From Bacteroidales bacterium (GTDB taxonomy: Bacteria > Bacteroidota > Bacteroidia > Bacteroidales > UBA932), in NCBI GenBank assembly GCA_017443845.1, contig JAFSXX010000003.1, positions 1 to 47,657 of the forward strand: 47,657 nucleotides of DNA, read 5' to 3'. The notes under the pieces were generated by a model, which was not told where the DNA came from, ran no database searches, and was given only the letters and a program-made list of their open reading frames with translations. Positions 25,129 to 31,502 of this stretch are shown one piece after another (positions within the stretch are counted from its first letter, which is position 1; the number at the start of each line of letters is the position of its first letter). Both the position numbers and the translations under genes were made by a program.

Positions 25129-25740
25129 ATGAAACGCATTTTACTCTCTATCGCAGCTGTCTGCCTCGTGGCAGTGGCTTGCGGCAATAATGGCAAAAAG
25201 GCCGACAACGCCGGCACAAATACCGACAGCGCGGCTGCGGCAACTGAAACACAGAACGAAAACAATATGAAGACTCTTGTAGCTTATTTCTCCGCTACCG
25301 GCACTACCGAGGCCCTCGCAAAGCAACTTGCAGAAGTTACCGGCGGAACCCTTTATGAAATCAAACCTGAGGTCCCCTATACCTCAGCCGACCTTGACTG
25401 GACCGACAAGAAGTCCCGCAGCACCATCGAGATGCAGGATCCCAACTCCCGCCCCGCAATCGTCAAGGACCTCGAGGATGCCGACGCGTACGGCACCGTC
25501 TTCATCGGATTCCCCGTATGGTGGTACACCGCTCCGACTATCATCAATACCTTCCTCGAGAGCTATGATTTCTCCGGCAGGACCGTGGTTTTCTTCGCTA
25601 CTTCGGGCGGCAGCAACATCAACAAGGCCAACAAACAGTTCCGCGAGCAGTATGAGGCTCTCGACTGGAAGGACGGCAAGGTGCTCAACCGTGCCACCAA
25701 GGCAGATGTCGAGGCTTGGGTGAAGTCGCTCGGTCTTTGA
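25129..25740 (+). CDS. exported flavodoxin lipoprotein
   Basis: 203 residues. A lipoprotein signal peptide ends AVAC (Cys18), followed by an Asn/Ala/Thr-rich linker to about residue 46. Then comes a complete flavodoxin: KTLVAYFSATGTTEALAKQL with the FMN phosphate loop SATGTTE (55-61), VFIGFPVWWYTAP and VVFFATSGGSNINKA for the isoalloxazine ring. The start at 25129 is fixed by the promoter just upstream; the internal ATG at 25267 would give an ordinary cytosolic flavodoxin but would waste a clear signal peptide. Flavodoxins are usually cytoplasmic electron carriers, so a membrane-tethered extracytoplasmic form is noteworthy. Its redox partner is unknown. TGA overlaps the cdd start by one base. 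Confidence 0.88.
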   Translation: MKRILLSIAAVCLVAVACGNNGKKADNAGTNTDSAAAATETQNENNMKTLVAYFSATGTTEALAKQLAEVTGGTLYEIKPEVPYTSADLDWTDKKSRSTIEMQDPNSRPAIVKDLEDADAYGTVFIGFPVWWYTAPTIINTFLESYDFSGRTVVFFATSGGSNINKANKQFREQYEALDWKDGKVLNRATKADVEAWVKSLGL

Positions 25741-26225
25741 TGCGCTTGGATATGGAAGAGAAAAAACTCGATATTTCCTGGAAGGAATATGCTTCCCGCG
25801 AAGAGCTCAGCGAGAAGGACCGTCAGTTGCTTGATGCGGCCATAAATGCCCTTGCAGGCTCGTATGCGCCTTATTCGCACTTCAACGTGGGCTCGGCTGT
25901 GAGGCTGGGCAACGATATTATCGTCAGGGGGGCCAATCAGGAGAATTCTGCTTTCCCCTCAGGGCTTTGCGCCGAGAGGACGGCTATGTTCTCGGCGGCG
26001 TCGAGATATCCCGGAGAGGAGATCGTGGCGATTGCCCTGGTGGCTTCGCAGAACGGCAAGCTCCAGGCGGCTCCGACATATCCCTGCGGCGCCTGCCGTC
26101 AGGTTATGGCCCAGTATCAGCAGCGGAGCGGCAAGCCGATGCACATAATTATCGGCAGCGCCGGCAAGATCCAGGTCTTCGACGGAGTCGAAATGATCCT
26201 GCCCTTTATCTTTGACGATATTTGA
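25740..26225 (+). CDS. cdd: cytidine deaminase
   Basis: 161 residues; converts cytidine and deoxycytidine to uridine forms for salvage. The zinc site is complete: CAE (Cys77, catalytic Glu79) in SGLCAERTAMF, and PCGACRQ (Cys116, Cys119). SYAPYSHFNVGSAV and GANQENSAFPSG are the substrate loops. This is the short homotetrameric type with an extra 25-residue N-terminus. ATG 25740 shares a base with the flavodoxin stop; ATG 25752 is an alternative. A large palindromic element begins eight bases after its stop. Confidence 0.94.
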   Translation: MRLDMEEKKLDISWKEYASREELSEKDRQLLDAAINALAGSYAPYSHFNVGSAVRLGNDIIVRGANQENSAFPSGLCAERTAMFSAASRYPGEEIVAIALVASQNGKLQAAPTYPCGACRQVMAQYQQRSGKPMHIIIGSAGKIQVFDGVEMILPFIFDDI

Positions 26226-26232
26226 TCGTGAA

Positions 26233-26353
26233 CGGTATCTCTGAGGCTCCGCGTTGTTCCATCTGAAAAGGCCCTCCCACTTCGTGGGCCCCTCCCCGTG
26301 TGCCGGGGACGCACACTTTTCAGACGGAACAACGACTCCGCCCTAAGATACCG
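26233..26353. repeat. nested palindromic element A
   Basis: Outer arms 26233-26270 and 26316-26353 pair over 8 bp, then an 11-nt unpaired or mispaired bubble, then 19 positions with a single G-U. Within the bubble both arms carry a CTCCGC-like word in the same orientation. Inside (26271-26315) are CCCACTTCGTGGG and CCCCGTGTGCCGGGG hairpins. On the minus strand the core GGGGAGGGGCCC..CGAAG..GGGAGGG matches the core of element B at 47296-47445. It starts seven bases after cdd ends. Probably a dispersed REP/MITE-like element that may also shape the mRNA 3' end. Confidence 0.75.
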
Positions 26354-26384
26354 GATGTCAATTGAAAAGGAATTAATAATTACT

Positions 26385-26406
26385 AAAAAAAGCGCCTGCA
26401 GGCGCT
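26385..26406 (-). terminator. intrinsic terminator, leftward
   Basis: The perfect palindrome AGCGCCTGCAGGCGCT followed on the minus strand by seven U. It lies about 80 nt past the 3' end of the SRP RNA and could serve as a second stop for that gene or for a separate transcript from 26407-26478. Confidence 0.6.
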
Positions 26407-26478
26407 AGCGAAGGCCGGGCAGTGTGAGGTTGTGGGATAGCAAGGCCGTAGCGGTGGGGTTTGGGGCGGAGCCCCAAT
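26407..26478. other. GC-rich structured spacer of unknown function
   Basis: Between the AGCGCC palindrome and the SRP RNA terminator lies GC-rich DNA with related words GCGAAGGCCG (26407-26416) and GCAAGGCCGTAGCGG (about 26440-26454). It is closed by the perfect hairpin TTGGGGC GGA GCCCCAA (26461-26477). No ORF fits. It may be part of a repeat unit next to element A. Confidence 0.4.
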
Positions 26479-26485
26479 AAAAAAA

Positions 26486-26583
26486 GGGTAAGCTTGATAT
26501 ATCGCACCGCTACAACCACCTACCCTTGCTGCCTTCCGACCCTGGGGGAGTTCAGTGGGAGCTGGTCGTATACGACTTACCCC
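26486..26583 (-). ncRNA. ffs: signal recognition particle RNA, small 4.5S type
   Basis: On the minus strand GGTCGGAAGGCAGCAAGG is the SRP RNA domain IV tetraloop region (GGAA loop) that binds Ffh. The opposing side ACTGAACTCCCCCAGG closes the symmetric loop. The ends GGGGTAAG and CTTACCC pair, giving a single hairpin of about 98 nt, and seven T follow (complement of 26479-26485) as terminator. No Alu domain, as in most Gram-negative bacteria. It is divergent from mnmA with only 29 nt between. Confidence 0.92.
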
Positions 26584-26587
26584 GGCA

Positions 26588-26595
26588 CAAAAGTA
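26588..26595 (-). promoter_or_regulatory. -7 box of the SRP RNA gene
   Basis: Leftward TACTTTTG fits TAnnTTTG and ends only four bases from the predicted RNA 5' end, close to normal start-site distance. The -33 position reads TTTTC rather than TTTG. Confidence 0.6.
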
Positions 26596-26612
26596 GAAAG
26601 TTTTTTTAATAT

Positions 26613-27785
26613 ATGAAAATTTGCGTCGGTCTTTCGGGCGGAGTTGACTCCAGCGTAGCCGCCCTGCTCCTCAAGCGGCAGGGCTACGATGTCTTTGCCC
26701 TCTTCATGCAGAACTGGCACGACACCACCGGCACGCTTCACGGCGACTGCGAATGGGAAGAGGAGCGCTCCGTGGCCGAAATGGTAGCCCGCAAGATAGG
26801 CATACCTTTCCATTTCGTGGACCTGAGCGATGTCTATCGCAGCCGGGTCGTCGATTATATGTTCGACGAATACGCCAAGGGCCGCACTCCCAACCCCGAC
26901 GTGCTCTGCAATCGCGAGATCAAGTTCGACGCATTCCTCAAGGCGGCGGAGGCCCTCGGGGCCGATATGGTTGCGACCGGTCACTACTGCCGCAAAGATT
27001 CCTTCGTCAATCCGGAAGGGGAGACCGTCTATCGTATCCTTGCCGGAACCGATCCCAACAAGGACCAGAGTTACTTCCTCTGCCAGTTGAATCAGGAGCA
27101 ACTCTCCAAGGCCCTTTTCCCTATCGGCGACATCTGCAAGCCGGAGGTGCGCAGGATAGCGCACGAAGCCGGCCTGCCCAGCGCCGACAAGAAAGACTCC
27201 CAGGGCATCTGTTTCGTGGGAAAAGTGGACCTTCCGGTCTTTCTGCAGCAGAAACTCAAGCCCCGCGAGGGCCGCGTGGTCGAGATATACAGGGAGTTCT
27301 ACGACTCCCTGCCTCCGCGCCAGACCCTTGAGCAGCAGGAGGAACCATATCGCTACAGGCCGGAGGACGGCAAGGTCATAGGCCGGCACGACGGAGTCCA
27401 GTATTATACCATCGGGCAGCGCAAAGGGCTCGATATCGGAGGGCACAAAGAGTCGATATTCATCATCTTGATGGATCTCGAATCCAATACCATATATGTA
27501 GGCGAAGGGCAGTCGCATCCCGGGTTGTACCGCAAGGCGCTCCGCATACAGCCGCAGGAGGTACACTGGATAAGGCCCGACCTGGCTCTCGGACCTGGCG
27601 GGACGATGCGTTGCAAAGTCCGTATCCGTTACCGCCAGCCGCTTCAGGATGCCACCCTCATAAACAAGGAAGCCGGACTCTACATAGCTTTCGACGAACC
27701 CCAGCGGGGAATAACCCCCGGCCAGTTCGCAGCCTGGTACGCCGAAGACGGCGAGATGCTTGGCAGCGGCCCCATCGAGCGATGA
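26613..27785 (+). CDS. mnmA: tRNA-specific 2-thiouridylase MnmA
   Basis: 390 residues. MnmA thiolates U34 of Glu, Gln and Lys tRNAs. The PP-loop SGGVDSS (8-14) binds ATP. TPNPDVLCNREIKF carries the catalytic Cys99 and SQGICFVGK the second Cys200. YRILAGTDPNKDQSYFL and YYTIGQRKGLDIGG are family signatures, and a C-terminal beta-barrel begins near 290. The ATG lies just 29 nt from the divergent SRP RNA 5' end, with no visible promoter of its own in that gap. Its TGA overlaps the next ATG (27782-27785). Confidence 0.96.
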   Translation: MKICVGLSGGVDSSVAALLLKRQGYDVFALFMQNWHDTTGTLHGDCEWEEERSVAEMVARKIGIPFHFVDLSDVYRSRVVDYMFDEYAKGRTPNPDVLCNREIKFDAFLKAAEALGADMVATGHYCRKDSFVNPEGETVYRILAGTDPNKDQSYFLCQLNQEQLSKALFPIGDICKPEVRRIAHEAGLPSADKKDSQGICFVGKVDLPVFLQQKLKPREGRVVEIYREFYDSLPPRQTLEQQEEPYRYRPEDGKVIGRHDGVQYYTIGQRKGLDIGGHKESIFIILMDLESNTIYVGEGQSHPGLYRKALRIQPQEVHWIRPDLALGPGGTMRCKVRIRYRQPLQDATLINKEAGLYIAFDEPQRGITPGQFAAWYAEDGEMLGSGPIER

Positions 27786-29059
27786 GCACTCATACCGACA
27801 TAGTCGTAATCGGAGGTGGCGCAGCCGGAATGATGGCAGCCATTAAGGCCCTTCAGGAGGGATGCGACGTCACCGTGCTGGAGAAGAACCCGTTCTGCGG
27901 CAAGAAGATAAACATCACCGGCAAGGGGCGCTGCAATATCACGAATACCCGGCCCTGGCAGGAGTTCTCGGCCCATATCCATCCTAACTCCCAGTTCTTC
28001 CGCAGCGCATTTTACGGCTTCTCCAACCAGGATACCATTGAATTGATCAATGCCATAGGAGTTCCTACGGTCGAGACCCAGGGCAAGCGTATATTTCCGG
28101 AATCGATGTCGGCCAGGGATGTCTCACGGGCCCTGCAGTCGTATATGGAGGATCTCGGTGCCGCATTGCTCTGCGATGCCGATGTGATAGCAGTCAAGCG
28201 CGACGGCGACTCTTTGGTTACCACTTTCTGCCGCACCGGGGGCGGCCTTCCGGAGGCGGTCTCTTCCGAGGCGGTGATAGTGGCTACCGGCGGCCTCTCT
28301 TATCCCACGACTGGCTCCACTGGGGCCGGATACGACATAGCCCGCAGCTTCGGTCATACCATTACGGAGCGTTTTCCTTCGCTTACCGCCCTCAAACCCC
28401 GCCGTTACGACCTCGACCTCCAGGGAATCGAACTGGAGAATGTAGGCCTCGTGCTCTATGTGGACAAAAGTCCTGTCCAGGTGGAGGAGGGCGATCTCAG
28501 TTTTACGGATAACGGCATCGAAGGCTCCATCGGCTATCGCGTCAGCCGAAAGGCTGTCTGGGCCCTTTCGCACGGACAGAAGGTCGAATTGGAACTGGAT
28601 CTCAAGCCGGCGCTCAATCTTGAAAAGCTCGAGGCCCGCATAAGCCGCGAGATTGCCGCGATCGGCTCCTCACGCTCCACCATAGGCGCTACCAAGCTGC
28701 GTGGGTTGCTGCGCACATTTATGCCGCAGGCCCTCGTGAAACCTTTCGCGGACTCCCATCCGGGCCTGGGTGCCGACAATCTGGCAGCAGCCCTGAAGAG
28801 CTGGATTTTCAAGATAGATTCCTACACTGGATATGAGCGCTGCGTGGTCACTGCAGGCGGAGTCTCCCAGAAAGAGATAATTGCCAAAACGATGTGCTCC
28901 AAGCTCGATCCGGGGCTTTATTTTGCCGGCGAAGTCCTCGACCTGGACGGCGACACCGGCGGCTACAATCTACAGATAGCCTTCTCCACCGGTGCTCTTG
29001 CCGGCCGCAGCGCCGCTCAGCGGATATTGAATTCGAGGCTGGTTTCGGAGGAGGGGTAG
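27782..29059 (+). CDS. BaiN/YhiN-type NAD(P)/FAD-dependent oxidoreductase (HI0933 family)
   Basis: 425 residues from ATG 27782, overlapping the mnmA stop; longer in-frame starts lie inside mnmA. DIVVIGGGAAGMMAAIKAL is the FAD Rossmann loop, VTVLEKNPFCGKKINITGKGRCNITN the HI0933-family signature, AVIVATGGLSYPTTGSTGAGYDIA the second dinucleotide region, and VTAGGVSQKEI with FAGEVLDLDGDTGGYNLQIAFSTG split over the C-terminus. The family includes YhiN and BaiN-related proteins; physiological substrate is unsettled and a bile-acid role should not be assumed. The last 43 bases overlap the convergent gene. Confidence 0.9.
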   Translation: MSTHTDIVVIGGGAAGMMAAIKALQEGCDVTVLEKNPFCGKKINITGKGRCNITNTRPWQEFSAHIHPNSQFFRSAFYGFSNQDTIELINAIGVPTVETQGKRIFPESMSARDVSRALQSYMEDLGAALLCDADVIAVKRDGDSLVTTFCRTGGGLPEAVSSEAVIVATGGLSYPTTGSTGAGYDIARSFGHTITERFPSLTALKPRRYDLDLQGIELENVGLVLYVDKSPVQVEEGDLSFTDNGIEGSIGYRVSRKAVWALSHGQKVELELDLKPALNLEKLEARISREIAAIGSSRSTIGATKLRGLLRTFMPQALVKPFADSHPGLGADNLAAALKSWIFKIDSYTGYERCVVTAGGVSQKEIIAKTMCSKLDPGLYFAGEVLDLDGDTGGYNLQIAFSTGALAGRSAAQRILNSRLVSEEG

Positions 29060-29481
29060 AGATTGACGGCGTCCCCGCGGCGGAAAGTCGCGGGGTCGTC
29101 GTTTTCAAATGCGATGATGTCGGATGCGCGCACTGAAATGTGCCGCGTTACGCGTGCCAATTCGGCTTTTATCCGGCAGGACAGCTCTTTGTCAAGCTCC
29201 GAGGCGGGAGTGCCTCCGGGAAAGAAGTAGCTTGAGCCGTCTATATGGGTTATGCCGCCTTCGCAGGTGAACAGGATGCCGCGGCCCAGGGTATCGAAGT
29301 AGCGGTGGGCAAAGGCTGGCGATATGGCCTTTCCCGCCTTGATCAAAGTGATGAAAGTGCAGGTGCGCGCGGTAGCGTATGAAATGTCGTCCGGAAGATA
29401 GAAATCCTCCGGACGCCTTTTGAGAGTGGAATCCGGCCGGGTGTAAAAAGAACCGTCGGATTGTATTACGATAATGTTCAT
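29017..29481 (-). CDS. reduced fumarylacetoacetate-hydrolase-like protein
   Basis: 154 residues. It reads like a shrunken member of the FAH family: PDSTLKRRPEDFYLPDD resembles the substrate-lid region, and AFAHRYFDTLGRGILFT the helix and strand that normally precede the metal-binding Glu/Asp cluster. The usual ExE...D metal ligands are not visible: the strand after FYLPD is ISYATARTCTFITLI where an acidic pair is expected. So catalysis is doubtful. It is the last gene after dnaN and a DnaQ-like exonuclease and starts on the exonuclease stop (TGATG). Its end overlaps the flavoprotein gene by 43 bp. The family call is by eye and moderate; the gene itself is well supported by the junction. Confidence 0.55.
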   Translation of the reverse strand: MNIIVIQSDGSFYTRPDSTLKRRPEDFYLPDDISYATARTCTFITLIKAGKAISPAFAHRYFDTLGRGILFTCEGGITHIDGSSYFFPGGTPASELDKELSCRIKAELARVTRHISVRASDIIAFENDDPATFRRGDAVNLYPSSETSLEFNIR

Positions 29482-30272
29482 CAGATCATCGAGGCGCGGA
29501 TTTCGGTCAGCACCTTCTTTGTGTCGAGGGTGAAATCGCCTTCCATCATCCAGCTGTAGTAGCTCGGCTCATATTTGAGCACCTCTTTGACGGGTTTGCC
29601 GCGGTGCTTGCCGAAGTTGAATACTGGCTCATCCTTGTCGTTGAGGACGAAGCGTCCCGCATAATCCATGAAACGGTTCTGGATGGAGTATTTGGCGAGG
29701 TATTCGACATCGTTCTGCAGGGGGTCCTCCTCGTCGTCCTTATAGCGGTCGAGCTGGGCCTCGAGGACCTCGTAGGTGGCCATTGTGTCGGCCTCTGCCG
29801 AGTGGGCGTTGTCGAGGTTCTTGCCGCAGTAGAACTTGTAGGCGGCCTTGAGGGTGCGCTGCTCCTTCTTGTGGAAGATGTTCTGGACGTCGATGAGTTT
29901 GCGCTTGCGGAAGTCGAATTCCACTCCGGCGCGAAGGAACTCCTCGGCCAGCAGGGGGATGTCGAACTTGAGCGAATTGTAGCCGGCTATGTCGCAGCCC
30001 TTCATCCATTGGGCGAGGGATTTGGCCAGCTGGCGGAATTCGGGCTCATCCCTGACGTCCTCGTCGCTTATGCCGTGTACGGCCTGGGCCTCGGGGGGGA
30101 TGGGAATCGTGGGGTTGACGCGCCGCGTCTTGACCTCGACCTTGTTGGGCTCTCCCGGGGCTCCGGGAGAGACCTTTACGATCGATATCTCTACTATCCT
30201 GTCTGTCGCCACGTTGAGACCGGTGCTCTCGATGTCGAAGAACAGGAGGGGGTTGCGTAGGTTGAGCTGCAT
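29481..30272 (-). CDS. DnaQ-like 3'-5' exonuclease
   Basis: 263 residues. The exonuclease domain has LLFFDIESTGLN (Exo I, DxE), DIAGYNSLKFDIPLLAEEF (Exo II) and NAHSAEADTMATYEVL (Exo III, HxxxxD), the DEDDh set. The C-terminal third, with VFNFGKHRGKPVKEVL and YYSWMMEGDF, is the putative-quorum-sensing-regulated / DUF3820-like module often fused to these nucleases in Bacteroidota. It may proofread or process DNA ends; it lies three bases after dnaN, which suggests work at the replication fork. Whether it is the replicative epsilon subunit cannot be decided here, because Bacteroidota DnaE/PolC-type enzymes differ in proofreading arrangement. Confidence 0.88.
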   Translation of the reverse strand: MQLNLRNPLLFFDIESTGLNVATDRIVEISIVKVSPGAPGEPNKVEVKTRRVNPTIPIPPEAQAVHGISDEDVRDEPEFRQLAKSLAQWMKGCDIAGYNSLKFDIPLLAEEFLRAGVEFDFRKRKLIDVQNIFHKKEQRTLKAAYKFYCGKNLDNAHSAEADTMATYEVLEAQLDRYKDDEEDPLQNDVEYLAKYSIQNRFMDYAGRFVLNDKDEPVFNFGKHRGKPVKEVLKYEPSYYSWMMEGDFTLDTKKVLTEIRASMI

Positions 30273-30275
30273 CGC

Positions 30276-31403
30276 TTAGCCGTTGATCATCACTGGCATC
30301 AGGAGGGCGCGGATGTTCTCGTCGGGATTGGCCTCGTCAGCCGATACGATGAGGGCGGCCCTGCTGGGATCCGCGAGCTCGAGGGTGATGTTCTGGTAAG
30401 GCAGGTTGTTGAGAATCTCGAGCAGGAAGGTGGACTTGAAGCCGATCTCCATGGCCTCGCCGTCGTACTGGCAGGGCAGGGTCTCGTGAGCCGACATCGA
30501 GAAGCTGAGGTCCTGGGCCGAAACGAGCACCTCGTTGAAGGAGAGTTTCAGCTTGATCTGGTTGGAAACCTGGTTGGAGCAGACGGCGATACGCTTGACG
30601 ACACCGAGAAGGTCAGTGCGGGCGATGGTCATCCTGTTGGTGTTGTTCTTGGGGAAGACCGACCTGTATGCGGGATAGATGCCTTCGATGAGGCGGCATA
30701 CGAGGATGTTCTCGCCGAAGCTGAAGTATGCGTTCTTGTTGTCGAACTGCACGGTGATCTCTTCGTCGACCTTCGCGAGCACGCTCCTGAGAACCGCTGC
30801 GGGCTTCTTGTGGAGGATGAAGGAGCACTTCTGCGAAGCCTTTGCGCCGGTGAACTCATAGCAGATGAGCTTGTGGGCGTCCGAAGCCACGAGGGTGGAG
30901 TTGTTGACGTCGAGGTCGAAGAGGATACCGTTCATCACGGGACGGAGTTCCTCCTCAGCGGTAGCGTAGATGGTATTGTTGATGCCGTTGAGCAGGGTCT
31001 CGGAAGAGATTACGAGGCTGTCTGCCGTAGCGCCTATTTCGGGGAGTTTGGGGAAGTCCGCCGCGTCGAAGCAGGGGATCTTGGAGGCTCCGCTCGCCCA
31101 GGTGATATCCATTACGGAGTCGCCTGTGCCGGTGGAGAATGTCAGCGGCTGGTCGGGGAACTCCTTGAGGGAATCGGTTATGAGCTTGGCGGGAACTGCG
31201 GTGCGGCCTTCCTGCTCGACCTGCGCGATGGAGATAACCGTCTTGAGGGTGGTTTCGCCGTCGGAAGCGGTGACCTTGAGGGCGTTGCCGTCCAATTCGA
31301 AAAGGAAGTTCTCGAGGATGGAAAGGGTAGGCTTGCTGGAAATGACCTTGGAGACCGAAACCAGTCCTTCGAGAAGCTCTGAGCTTGATACTGTGAATTT
31401 CAT
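30276..31403 (-). CDS. dnaN: DNA polymerase III sliding clamp (beta subunit)
   Basis: 375 residues, the standard clamp length. Three repeated clamp folds; MKFTVSSSELLEGLVSVSKVI is the family opening, VTASDGETTLKT ends the first strand group, VASDAHKLICYE marks domain 2 and the C-terminus ALLMPVMING fits the clamp-loader-facing end (LMPM-type). It tethers the replicative polymerase and also recruits translesion polymerases such as the UmuC encoded at 23137. First gene of a three-gene leftward set with the exonuclease and FAH-like gene. Confidence 0.97.
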   Translation of the reverse strand: MKFTVSSSELLEGLVSVSKVISSKPTLSILENFLFELDGNALKVTASDGETTLKTVISIAQVEQEGRTAVPAKLITDSLKEFPDQPLTFSTGTGDSVMDITWASGASKIPCFDAADFPKLPEIGATADSLVISSETLLNGINNTIYATAEEELRPVMNGILFDLDVNNSTLVASDAHKLICYEFTGAKASQKCSFILHKKPAAVLRSVLAKVDEEITVQFDNKNAYFSFGENILVCRLIEGIYPAYRSVFPKNNTNRMTIARTDLLGVVKRIAVCSNQVSNQIKLKLSFNEVLVSAQDLSFSMSAHETLPCQYDGEAMEIGFKSTFLLEILNNLPYQNITLELADPSRAALIVSADEANPDENIRALLMPVMING

Positions 31404-31443
31404 AGTCCTATATTTTTATATTTGATATTCTGTGTACAGACTA

Positions 31444-31451
31444 CAAATATA
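31444..31451 (-). promoter_or_regulatory. -7 box of the dnaN operon
   Basis: Leftward TATATTTG, 40 nt before the dnaN ATG. The -33 position lacks a clear TTTG. Confidence 0.55.
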
Positions 31452-31502
31452 GCAAAAAGAATCGATTTATTTGATTAAATTCGCAGACATAAAACTCTGC
31501 CT

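Noticed and set aside
27782-29059. Assigning bile-acid metabolism to the BaiN/YhiN-like protein together with the choloylglycine-hydrolase-like gene
   Set aside because: The two genes are 25 kb apart, both belong to broad families and nothing else of a bile-acid pathway is present.
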